From contig SOJC01000100.1 of assembly GCA_004376645.1 (NCBI GenBank), forward strand, positions 1 through 36,327: DNA of 36,327 nucleotides. The letters run 5' to 3'. Positions within the stretch are counted from its first letter, which is position 1. The number at the start of each line of letters is the position of its first letter. The notes under the pieces were generated by a model. It made no database searches. It was given only the letters and a program-made list of their open reading frames with translations, and was not told the origin of the DNA. The position numbers and the translations under genes are program-made. The stretch comes from Candidatus Bathyarchaeota archaeon. GTDB lineage: Archaea > Thermoproteota > Bathyarchaeia > Bathyarchaeales > SOJC01. Of the stretch, positions 26,949-34,823 are shown piece after piece.

Positions 26949-27509
26949 TTGATTAGATTGAAGGAAAAAGTCGCTTTATTCCTGCTATTGGCTTTAACGT
27001 TGATGGCTAGCTTGTGTGTGCTAGGACAAGCAGCCCCCAAAGCTACGATATATGGTTACGTTGACAAGACTCAGTATTTGAGTGGCGAAGAGGGCAAGTT
27101 GAAAATATGGATCATAAACGAAGGAGACGCAGATCTGATACTTCAGAACATCACAGTTACCTATCCTTGGAATTCGTATTTGCCTTGGGAAGGGAATGAT
27201 AGTAGAAAGACGATTGGCGCAGTGATTTTGATTGAGGGTAACACAACCTATGAATTTGACTTTACTGTACCAAGTGACGGAAGAGCTCTCGCCTATGGGA
27301 GCATTACGGTGCGGGTTGTGACTGACAAAGACACTGATGTGGCAAGCTTTGCTATAAATATCGCTAATCCACCAGTGAGTTTTAACTTGGAAGACATGGA
27401 TAACTTGATTACTCTAATCACAGTTCAGATCGTTGTCGCGATAATTGCTGCCCTAATTATTGCTGCTGCGGTCTTCCTTACAGGTCGCAGACCAACAACA
27501 GTCACCTAG
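26949..27509 (+). CDS. Secreted, C-terminally membrane-anchored protein with Ig-like fold
   Basis: N-terminal signal peptide, beta-rich middle (GEEGKLKIWIINEGDADLILQNITVTYP), C-terminal TM; TATA-like TTTTAAAT at 26914-26921. Confidence 0.65.
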   Translation: MIRLKEKVALFLLLALTLMASLCVLGQAAPKATIYGYVDKTQYLSGEEGKLKIWIINEGDADLILQNITVTYPWNSYLPWEGNDSRKTIGAVILIEGNTTYEFDFTVPSDGRALAYGSITVRVVTDKDTDVASFAINIANPPVSFNLEDMDNLITLITVQIVVAIIAALIIAAAVFLTGRRPTTVT

Positions 27510-27610
27510 CAGAAACAGGTGTAGCCCACCTTCAAAATCTCTTCTTTTTTCCGTTCAGTTTAAGTATCCTCTTGGTAGTTGTTAGAGCATCATAGGTTTG
27601 GAGGTGTAAT

Positions 27611-29611
27611 ACGCTCGGAAAAGTTTTGGTCACATGTGCGTGGCCTTATATCAACTATACTCCCCATCTGGGAACTATGATAGGGTCGGTTCTCTCAGCG
27701 GATGTTGTTGCTCGCTATTACCGTCTGAAGGGCGATGACGTGGTTTTTGTGAGTGGCTCAGATGAGCATGGGACTCCTATTGAGGTGGAAGCTGTCCGGC
27801 TAGGGATTTCACCGAAGAAGCTTACAGATGAGAACCACGCAAAAATTGTGGAGTTGTGGAAGAGATGGGGTATTAGCTTCGACAACTACACACGGACGGA
27901 AAGCCCGATCCATAAGGAGTTTGTGAAGAGTTTCTTTACGCGGATCTATAGGCGGGGCTATGTCTTTGCTCAGGATGTTGAGCTTCCCTTCTGTCGCAAG
28001 TGTGATCGGTTCTTGCCAGATCGGTTTGTGCAAGGTGTCTGCCCTAAATGTGGAGCTGAGGGAGCCCGTGGAGATCAATGTGAAAAATGTGACTGTCTTT
28101 TGGAGCCGGCAAAACTTGTTGATCCTGTCTGCGCTGTGTGTGGGTCTTCTCCTGTTATGAGGAAGGTGAAGCATTGGTATTTCGACCTAGCGAAGTTCTC
28201 TGGGGGTCTTTGCAAGTTTTTGGAGGAGAATGAGAGGTTGTCTCAGAACGCTAGGAAGTTTAGTTTGAACTTTATAGGGGGGGGTCTTAAGCCTAGATCT
28301 TTGACTAGGGATAATAAGTGGGGGATTCCAGCGCCTTTCCCGGGTGCGGAGGATAAGACTATCTATGTGTGGGTTGAAGCCGTCTTGGGATATGTTTCCG
28401 CGACTATCGAGTATTTTAGAGGTCGTGGGGAGGAGGAGAGGTGGAAGGAGTTTTGGTTCGATGGGGATGCGAAGACTCTTTACTTCATTGGGAAGGATAA
28501 CATTCCCTTTCACACAATTATTCTTCCTGCTCTCCTCCTTGCGAGTGGAGAAGGCTTCAACTTGCCGTGGAGTGTTTCTTCAACGGAGTTTTTGCAGTTT
28601 AAGGGTGAAAGTTTCTCTAAGAGTCGTAGGATTGGCATTTGGATTGATGAGGCTTTGGAGTTGTTCCAGGCGGATTATTGGAGGTACTTTCTTGTTTCAA
28701 CGAGGCCGGAGTCGAAGGATACTGATTTTTCTTGGGGGGTCTTTATTGAGAGGGTGAACTCTGATCTCAATGACACTTTGGGGAACTTTGTTCATAGAAC
28801 TCTCACATTCATCGGCAGATATTTCGATGGGAGGGTGCCTGACGGGGCTGATCTTGGCGACAGGGATAGAGAGGTCTTGCAATCTGTGCGCGAGTTGGTT
28901 GAGAGAGTGGCGAAGGAGTTGGAGGATTGTAAGCTTCAGGAGGCCTTGAGGACAGTTGTTGATGTCAGCCGGTTGGGAAACAGGTATTTTCATGAGAGGG
29001 CGCCGTGGAAGCTCATCAAGACTGATAGGGATGAGGCGGCGAAGGTTCTTTATGTAGCGGTTCAACTTGTCAAGACCTTGGCGATTGTTTTAAGTCCGTT
29101 TATGCCCTTCACGGCTGAGAGGATCTCCGCGCTTCTCAACTTGGTAGAGGATCAACGGAGAGGCTGGGAGGAAGCGGTAAAGCTTTTACCGTCCAATCAT
29201 GAGATAGGTAAGGCTGAGCCCTTGTTTGAGAAGATAATGGTTGATGGAGAGGAGTTGCAGGTTAGGTTGGAGAAAGCGAAGTCGTCAACGATAACTTTTG
29301 AGGAGTTCCTAAAGCTTGATTTGCGGGTGGGGGAGATTGTAGAGGCTGAGATGGTTCCGAAGTCTAAGAGTCTTGTGAGGCTTGGGATCGATGTTGGCGG
29401 TGGCGTTGTGAAGCAGGCTGTGGCAGGGATTGCAGGGCAGTATGAGCTTAAGCAGCTTTTAGGCTTGAAGGTGGCGGTTTTGGCTAATTTGGAGCCGAAG
29501 CGTATCTTCGGTTTGGACTCTGAGGTGATGATCTTGGCAGCAGAAGACGGTGGGAACATTTCCATTTTGATGCCTGACAAGCCGGTTAAATCGGGTAGTA
29601 AGATAAAGTGA
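27611..29611 (+). CDS. metG: Methionyl-tRNA synthetase with fused C-terminal tRNA-binding (Trbp111/EMAP-II-like) domain
   Basis: KVLVTCAWPYINYTPHLG, FSKSRRIG, zinc knuckles, C-terminal LDLRVGEIVEAE. TTG 27626 is the first standard start; homology and SD placement suggest initiation near ACG 27611. Confidence 0.92.
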   Translation, partial: TLGKVLVTCAWPYINYTPHLGTMIGSVLSADVVARYYRLKGDDVVFVSGSDEHGTPIEVEAVRLGISPKKLTDENHAKIVELWKRWGISFDNYTRTESPIHKEFVKSFFTRIYRRGYVFAQDVELPFCRKCDRFLPDRFVQGVCPKCGAEGARGDQCEKCDCLLEPAKLVDPVCAVCGSSPVMRKVKHWYFDLAKFSGGLCKFLEENERLSQNARKFSLNFIGGGLKPRSLTRDNKWGIPAPFPGAEDKTIYVWVEAVLGYVSATIEYFRGRGEEERWKEFWFDGDAKTLYFIGKDNIPFHTIILPALLLASGEGFNLPWSVSSTEFLQFKGESFSKSRRIGIWIDEALELFQADYWRYFLVSTRPESKDTDFSWGVFIERVNSDLNDTLGNFVHRTLTFIGRYFDGRVPDGADLGDRDREVLQSVRELVERVAKELEDCKLQEALRTVVDVSRLGNRYFHERAPWKLIKTDRDEAAKVLYVAVQLVKTLAIVLSPFMPFTAERISALLNLVEDQRRGWEEAVKLLPSNHEIGKAEPLFEKIMVDGEELQVRLEKAKSSTITFEEFLKLDLRVGEIVEAEMVPKSKSLVRLGIDVGGGVVKQAVAGIAGQYELKQLLGLKVAVLANLEPKRIFGLDSEVMILAAEDGGNISILMPDKPVKSGSKIK

Positions 29612-29618
29612 ACGTACT

Positions 29619-30269
29619 GTGCCTCTGAGAATCGACTTGCACGTGCACACTGTGCACTCCGTTGATTCTTTCATTACAGCGAAGGAGTTAGCTTTCTTCA
29701 TGAAGAAACGAGGGTTAGACGGAGTCGCCATAACTGATCATGACACGGTTAGTGGTTTTAGGGAATTTAGGAAGAAGCTTGACATGCTTCTTATTCCAGG
29801 AGTTGAGGTTTCTACAGGTCAGGGACACGTTTTAGGTATTGGCGTGGAGAGAATGGTTGAGGCTGGGCTGTCTTTTGCGGAGACGATTGATCTCATTCAT
29901 GATGCCGGTGGCTTAGCGATAGTTGCTCATCCCACTGCGTTCTTCAAGGGAATCCCGGAGGAAAGATTGGATGAAGGGTTTGACGGGATGGAAGTAGTTA
30001 ACGCTTCTGCTGTACCCTTCCATTATTCGGTGCGGAAGAACAGGATGCTGGCGGTTAAGCTTGATCTTCCTCAGACTGGAGGGAGCGATGCCCATTATGG
30101 GCCGGAGGTGGGGATGGGATATTCTTTGGTGGATGCAGATGGAGAAGTTGATGAGGTTATCGGGGCGATTAGGAGGGGGGCAGTGAAGCCCTTTGGTAGG
30201 GGTATTCCTTGGAGTACGAGGGTGAAAAGAGGGTTCTACAATTTTAAGAGGTTAGTGGGGAAGCTTTAG
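29619..30269 (+). CDS. PHP-domain metal-dependent phosphoesterase
   Basis: RIDLHVHTVHSVDSF, AITDHDTVSGF, GVEVSTGQGHVLGIG, GSDAHYGPEVG. Confidence 0.92.
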   Translation: MPLRIDLHVHTVHSVDSFITAKELAFFMKKRGLDGVAITDHDTVSGFREFRKKLDMLLIPGVEVSTGQGHVLGIGVERMVEAGLSFAETIDLIHDAGGLAIVAHPTAFFKGIPEERLDEGFDGMEVVNASAVPFHYSVRKNRMLAVKLDLPQTGGSDAHYGPEVGMGYSLVDADGEVDEVIGAIRRGAVKPFGRGIPWSTRVKRGFYNFKRLVGKL

Positions 30270-31321
30270 AAGTTTTCCAGTTGGTGTAGATCTAGATCTA
30301 TTGGTAGTTTTTTCTCTCGTGTTGAGTAGGGTTCTAGGTTGAAGAGTTGTGGTGTTATGGTGCTTAGGTTTGTGGTGGGGTTTGGTGGGTTGATTCCGGT
30401 TATGATGACGGTGACTCTGAATCTGCCGTTGAGTTCAGGGTCTACTTTGGCGCCCCAGATTAGGGAGTTGCTTCTCATGCTTTCAGTTATGAAGCTCTGC
30501 AGGTGATCGACTTCATCGACTGTTATGGATCTGTTGCCTGTGACGTGCACTATTGTGTGGAGGGGTTCCGCAGGGTTGGTGTTGATTAGTGGGTTGTGTA
30601 GGGTGTTGCAGGCTGCTTCTTCCGCGTTGTTTAGGGTGGTTGACTCTCCAATTCCTACTAGTGCGGCTCCGCCTTTCTCGAAGAGGGTTCCGATGGTGAC
30701 GGGGTTGTCCTGGTTTGGGTTTGAGAGGACTTCGATCATGCTCTTTATTATTGTAGCTGAGACTTGTTGGCTGATTGGCTTAGTTTCTTCTGTTGGAATT
30801 TGAGGTAGCTGCTGTTTTAGTGTTTTGTCGTCGATTAGTATTGTCGTGTCCCATTGTTGTCTGAATTTGACAAGTTTAGATTTGCTTTCTGCGTTTTGTG
30901 GGGGTGTTGTTATTACGCCTACTATTGTCGTGTCTTTTCTTTGCGCGGCTTGTGTGATGACTGTTGCGATTTCGCATTCTGTGTTGTTTTCTAGGTTGGT
31001 GGTGAGGAATATGATGTCTGTTTTGTCGAGTATGGTTTCTAGTTTGGGGGGTGTTGTGGTCTGGTTGGCGGGTTTGATGTTGATTAGTATTTTGTGGTTT
31101 GCGTGTGAGTTGTTTATTAGTTTGGGGTTTGTGGTGATGATTGCTGTGGGGGTTGTTGTGGGTTTTGTTTTTGTTAGTTGTGTGATTGTTTGGTTGCCGT
31201 GTTCGCTGATGCCGATGATGAGGGTTTTGGGGTGGGTTGGTTGTTGTGTGGTGTCGGCTTGTCTGAGGGTGCCTTGCCATCTTGGTTGTAAGGCTTTGTT
31301 AGTTTGTTTTTTGCCAGCCAT
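30266..31321 (-). CDS. Divergent FtsZ-superfamily protein with degenerate GTPase motifs
   Basis: GGAALVGIGESTTLNNAEEAACNTLHNPLI, IVHVTGNRSITVDEVD, LIWGAKVDPELNGRFRVTVIITGI match FtsZ; T4 loop GGGTGTG is replaced by ENNTECE. Confidence 0.85.
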   Translation of the reverse strand: MAGKKQTNKALQPRWQGTLRQADTTQQPTHPKTLIIGISEHGNQTITQLTKTKPTTTPTAIITTNPKLINNSHANHKILINIKPANQTTTPPKLETILDKTDIIFLTTNLENNTECEIATVITQAAQRKDTTIVGVITTPPQNAESKSKLVKFRQQWDTTILIDDKTLKQQLPQIPTEETKPISQQVSATIIKSMIEVLSNPNQDNPVTIGTLFEKGGAALVGIGESTTLNNAEEAACNTLHNPLINTNPAEPLHTIVHVTGNRSITVDEVDHLQSFITESMRSNSLIWGAKVDPELNGRFRVTVIITGINPPNPTTNLSTITPQLFNLEPYSTREKKLPIDLDLHQLENF

Positions 31322-31469
31322 TTCTATTCCTCTCCCAAACCTCTGTGGTTAGCATGTCTCTTATGGCGTTGCGTATTGCTTCTGCCCTGTTTGGGTAAAA
31401 TTGCTCGTTTACAAGTCGGTCGAGTGCTCGTAGGTATGGTTCGGGGAGATATAGGGTGATGAGTTTTAT
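31299..31469 (-). CDS. Ribbon-helix-helix (CopG/CdrS-like) DNA-binding protein, not in the ORF track
   Basis: Manual translation: (I)KLITLYLPEPYLRALDRLVNEQFYPNRAEAIRNAIRDMLTTEVWERNRNGWQKTN*; SD GGAGG at 31479-31483; no standard start in frame, ATA at the Met position; overlaps the ftsZ-like start. Confidence 0.75.
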   Translation of the reverse strand: MKLITLYLPEPYLRALDRLVNEQFYPNRAEAIRNAIRDMLTTEVWERNRNGWQKTN

Positions 31470-31520
31470 TGTTTTTTGCCTCCTTTTCCTTTCTGGGGGT
31501 GTGGTGTTGTTGAATGGTGT

Positions 31521-31573
31521 TTTGCAGTTATATCTCTATATAACATACTGCAAACATGCTTCAAACATGTTTG
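31521..31573. promoter_or_regulatory. Nested palindromic promoter/operator region of the RHH-ftsZ-like operon
   Basis: TTTGCAG 31521-31527 / CTGCAAA 31548-31554; GTTATAT CTCT ATATAAC 31527-31544; CAAACATG direct repeats at 31551 and 31562 (11-bp period); palindrome CAAACATGTTTG 31562-31573. Confidence 0.65.
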
Positions 31574-31686
31574 TGTTTCCGCTTTTAAGACTTTCCCCTG
31601 TTTCCTATCTCTGTTCGTGTTAAAGGCTCTGGAGTGAAGAATGTTTATGTTTTTGTTTGTGACTTAAAGATGTAAATTTTGATGAT

Positions 31687-32976
31687 GTGGCTTCTGTGCG
31701 AGTGTACGTCAAAGGCTTCGGTTGTTCAAGTAGCATCGCAGACGCAGAGGTCCTCGCTGGTTGTCTTGGGAGGGCTGGGCATACTTTGGTTGGGGGTTCT
31801 GAGATGGCTGAGGTGTTGGTGTATAATACTTGTGCGGTTAAGGGTCCTACTGAGAATCGTATGATTAGTCTTTTGAAGAAGGTGTCGGAGGGGCAGAAGC
31901 TTGTTGTGGCGGGGTGTTTGCCTCTCATTAACTTTGAGAGGTTGAGGAGAGAGGTTTCTTTTGACGGGGTTGTGGGCCCGGCTTTTGGGGAGGGTATTGT
32001 GGAGGTTGTGGAGATGGTTGCTTCGGGGGGACGGGTTGTACGGTTGGGTGGGGATCTGGTTAGGGTGCCTCCTGTTGATCTGCCTCGCAAGCGTGTTAAT
32101 TTGAGGATCGGTATTGTTCCGATAAGTTATGGCTGTTTGGGTTCTTGTAGTTATTGTTGTGTGCGGTTTGCTCGTGGGAAGTTGAGGAGTTACGGGATTC
32201 GGGATGTTGTGGGGAGGGTTGAGAGGGATGTTGCTGAGGGGGTGCGGGAGATCTGGTTGACGTCTCAGGATACTGCAGCTTATGGGATGGATCTTGGCAC
32301 CTGTCTGCCTGAGTTGCTGGAGGCTGTTTGTGGTGTTGAGGGGGAGTTCTTTGTTCGTGTTGGTATGATGACTGTGAATAACTTGTTGGGTTTCTTGGAT
32401 GAGTTGTTGGAGGTGTTTCGTGATGGGAAGGTGTTCAAGTTTCTGCATCTGCCGGTTCAGAGTGGTGATGATCAGGTTTTGAAGGGGATGAACCGGTTTT
32501 ATTCGAGAGATGATTTTGTTGGGGTAGTTGAGGGGTTTAGGAGGGTTTTTCCTTGGTCTACTGTGATGACTGATGTGATTGTTGGGTTTCCAGGGGAATG
32601 TGAGGAGGCGTTTAAGCGTAGTTGCAGGTTGGTTGAGGAGGTTAAGCCGGATGTTGTGAATGTTTCAAAGTTTTTTGGGAGGCCTGGGACCGCGGCTTTG
32701 GATATGGAGTTACAGGTTGACGGGTTGGCTGTGAAGGGGAGGAGTCGTGTCTTGTCGGATCTGGTGCGGAGGGTTGCTTTGGAATGTAATAGGAGGTGGG
32801 TGGGTTGGAGAGGGCGGATCTTGGTTGACGAGGTTGGTAAGGGTGATTGTGTGGTGGGACGGAATTCTGCGTATAAGCCTGTTGTGGTTGCGGGTGCGAG
32901 GGGGTTGTTGGGGAAGTTTGTTTCGGTGGAGGTTGTTGATGCTTTTCAATCTTATCTTAAGGGTGAGATTGTCTGA
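31687..32976 (+). CDS. tRNA t6A37 methylthiotransferase-like radical SAM protein (e-MtaB/MiaB family)
   Basis: KGFGCSSSIADAEVLAG, NTCAVKGPTENRM, radical SAM GCLGSCSYCCVRFARG, LPVQSGDDQVLKGMNRFY, C-terminal TRAM-like region. Confidence 0.92.
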   Translation: MASVRVYVKGFGCSSSIADAEVLAGCLGRAGHTLVGGSEMAEVLVYNTCAVKGPTENRMISLLKKVSEGQKLVVAGCLPLINFERLRREVSFDGVVGPAFGEGIVEVVEMVASGGRVVRLGGDLVRVPPVDLPRKRVNLRIGIVPISYGCLGSCSYCCVRFARGKLRSYGIRDVVGRVERDVAEGVREIWLTSQDTAAYGMDLGTCLPELLEAVCGVEGEFFVRVGMMTVNNLLGFLDELLEVFRDGKVFKFLHLPVQSGDDQVLKGMNRFYSRDDFVGVVEGFRRVFPWSTVMTDVIVGFPGECEEAFKRSCRLVEEVKPDVVNVSKFFGRPGTAALDMELQVDGLAVKGRSRVLSDLVRRVALECNRRWVGWRGRILVDEVGKGDCVVGRNSAYKPVVVAGARGLLGKFVSVEVVDAFQSYLKGEIV

Positions 32977-33013
32977 GTAGGGTCTGGAAGCGCCTGTTTT
33001 CTTGTTGGGGAAC

Positions 33014-33032
33014 GGTTTAAAGAAGGTTTAAA
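33014..33032. repeat. Tandem GGTTTAAA repeats at 11-bp spacing in the promoter of a wHTH gene
   Basis: GGTTTAAA at 33014-33021 and 33025-33032; the second overlaps a TATA-like element. Confidence 0.55.
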
Positions 33033-33084
33033 TATTCTCGTATATCTGTAGTTAATATATATTGGGAAGCGAGAAAGGGGTTTA

Positions 33085-33384
33085 GTGAGAAGAGTTTTGG
33101 TTCAAGTGCTGAGTCAGTTGAAGTCATCTCATAGGGGACGGCTAGATATTATCGCGACTATTCTGCGTTCAACTATGATTGGTGCTAGGAAGACTTCAAT
33201 TATGTACCGGTGTAATCTGAGTTTTAAGCAGTTGGAGTTTTATTTGGGCTTTCTCTTGAGGAAAGGCCATTTGACGATGTCCACCAAGTCTAGAGGGAAT
33301 AATAGCAGGTTTTTTGAGACTACGGAGAAGGGATTGGGTTTCTTGCGGGCTTACCGCAACTTGGAAGAGTTAATGTCCAAGTAG
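33085..33384 (+). CDS. Winged-helix regulator, HTH_45-like
   Basis: ARKTSIMYRCNLSFKQLEFYLGFLLRKGHL...FFETTEKGLGFL. Confidence 0.8.
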   Translation: MRRVLVQVLSQLKSSHRGRLDIIATILRSTMIGARKTSIMYRCNLSFKQLEFYLGFLLRKGHLTMSTKSRGNNSRFFETTEKGLGFLRAYRNLEELMSK

Positions 33385-33400
33385 TTTCAGTGTGTCTGTG

Positions 33401-33610
33401 TTAGATTTTTTTTAAGAATTCAGTGAAGGCTTTTGAGAGTCTCGCTTTCTTCTGTTGCCGGTTGAGTTCGAGGAAGGAGAAGGCTGAGAGGAAGTTGGTG
33501 AGGAGTTCTATTTTGCACTCGTGGAGTTTAGATTTTTGGCTGATCTCTCTTATGGAGTGCCACTTTCCGTCTTTGAGCATCTCAAGTGCATTGTCGATAC
33601 GTTTGTGCAA
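33401..33610 (-). CDS. Small winged-helix-like DNA-binding protein
   Basis: RIDNALEMLKDGKWHSIREISQKSKLHECKIELLTNFLSAFSFLEL. Confidence 0.65.
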   Translation of the reverse strand: MHKRIDNALEMLKDGKWHSIREISQKSKLHECKIELLTNFLSAFSFLELNRQQKKARLSKAFTEFLKKI

Positions 33611-33783
33611 CGGAGTGGCCCCGTCATAGCCTTTCAGCTTTGTGGGCTTAAATAATTTCTGAGGGCTTCTTTCAGAAGAGTCTTCTAGAAGTTTATGCTA
33701 GGTTGTTGTGGGCGGGGAGTTACGTTTTTATAATTTTGGGTTGTTGTTATAGGTTTGTTATGTTCTATGTTTTAGGTTAGGGG

Positions 33784-34047
33784 TTGGTGTCGATGGTTCG
33801 GAGGAGTAGGGTGGAGGTTATTGTGGATATTCTTACGGAGACGTTGGAGGGGGCTAATAAGACGAGGATTATGTATAGGGCTAATTTGAATTTTATGCGG
33901 TTTAATTGTTATCTCTCTGAGCTGGTTGAGAATGGGTTGTTGGTTGCGGAGGATGGTGGTGGTAGGCGGGTTGTTTACCGGGTTACGGAGAGGGGGAAGA
34001 CTTTGTTGGAGACGTTGCGTAAGGCTCAAGGGTTTATGGCTGTCTAG
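33784..34047 (+). CDS. Winged-helix regulator, HTH_45-like
   Basis: ANKTRIMYRANLNFMRFNCYLSELVENGLLVAEDGGGRRVVYRVTERGKTLLETL. Confidence 0.8.
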   Translation: MVSMVRRSRVEVIVDILTETLEGANKTRIMYRANLNFMRFNCYLSELVENGLLVAEDGGGRRVVYRVTERGKTLLETLRKAQGFMAV

Positions 34048-34192
34048 CGCGTTATTCTCTGATGGTTGTTTTTTTGAGTTTCTGGTTGCTTCGCGTGTCG
34101 AGTTTTTTTGTGTTTGAGGATCTTTGGTCTAGTGTTTTATGGAGAGTGTTCTATTAAGTAATTATAGAAGGTCTGTTCTAGACTAATGATCC

Positions 34193-34237
34193 AGAACAAT
34201 CGCACTAATACTTTTATAAATTAGTGAACATTGTTCT
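34193..34237. promoter_or_regulatory. TATA box flanked by a two-arm perfect inverted repeat
   Basis: AGAACAAT-cg-CACTAAT-acttttataa-ATTAGTG-aac-ATTGTTCT; TTTATAAA at 34213-34220. Confidence 0.8.
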
Positions 34238-34307
34238 ATTGTTAAATCTATGGTGAAAGATGGAGGAATCTCAGGAGAAGATATAATTACCTGGGGATTG
34301 AGGAGTA

Positions 34308-34754
34308 ATGGAAGATTCTTGTCCGCCCCCGTCAGGGAGGGATTGTATAGGGAATGCGCCGGATTGGAAAGGTTTCGTGGAAGAGCTGAGGCAGCAGTGG
34401 ACAACACTGTGGAGGGAGCGGATAGACGACAAAGTCCGAGCAGAAGGAATCGCGGATAAGAACTTTGAACTACTTTTCGTGGATAAGGGCACCGTGATAG
34501 TGGCGACTAGACACTACAAGCCTTTGGAGTTCAAGGAGATCCTTGAGGAGTATGAGGCTCCATACGAAGTTAAAGTTAAAGAGGAGAGGCCTCTTCCCCA
34601 TGTTGGTGGGTGGAGGAAGTTCGGGAGACATATGGCCAGGCGGGCTAGAAGTCGAAGAATGTTGTGGTTGGAAGATAACTCGAAGAAGGGAAGGAACGAG
34701 AATCTGCAGCTGAAGAAAGGCGGGAGGGGCTGGCTGCACCTTAATACAAAGTGA
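34308..34754 (+). CDS. Hypothetical protein (148 aa), basic C-terminus
   Basis: Longest ORF downstream of the palindromic promoter; no family recognised. Confidence 0.5.
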   Translation: MEDSCPPPSGRDCIGNAPDWKGFVEELRQQWTTLWRERIDDKVRAEGIADKNFELLFVDKGTVIVATRHYKPLEFKEILEEYEAPYEVKVKEERPLPHVGGWRKFGRHMARRARSRRMLWLEDNSKKGRNENLQLKKGGRGWLHLNTK

Positions 34755-34823
34755 AAGAAACAGTTTCAGTGTCTGTGTAATTCGCGTGTGGTTTTTTCTG
34801 TTTAGAGTTTTAGAGGGTTAGTT

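Noticed and set aside
27518-27560. AGGTG-TAGCC-CACCT hairpin followed by a T-run as terminator
   Set aside because: Stem is only 5 bp with weak support; archaeal termination is usually T-tract based, so no confident call
31726-32448. 240-aa minus-strand ORF antisense to the e-MtaB-type gene
   Set aside because: Low-complexity N/H/P/T-rich, no domain, overlaps a well-supported radical SAM gene
34147-34240. TGTTCTATT repeats as ends of a mobile element
   Set aside because: No transposase or target-site duplication nearby; a regulatory interpretation is more economical
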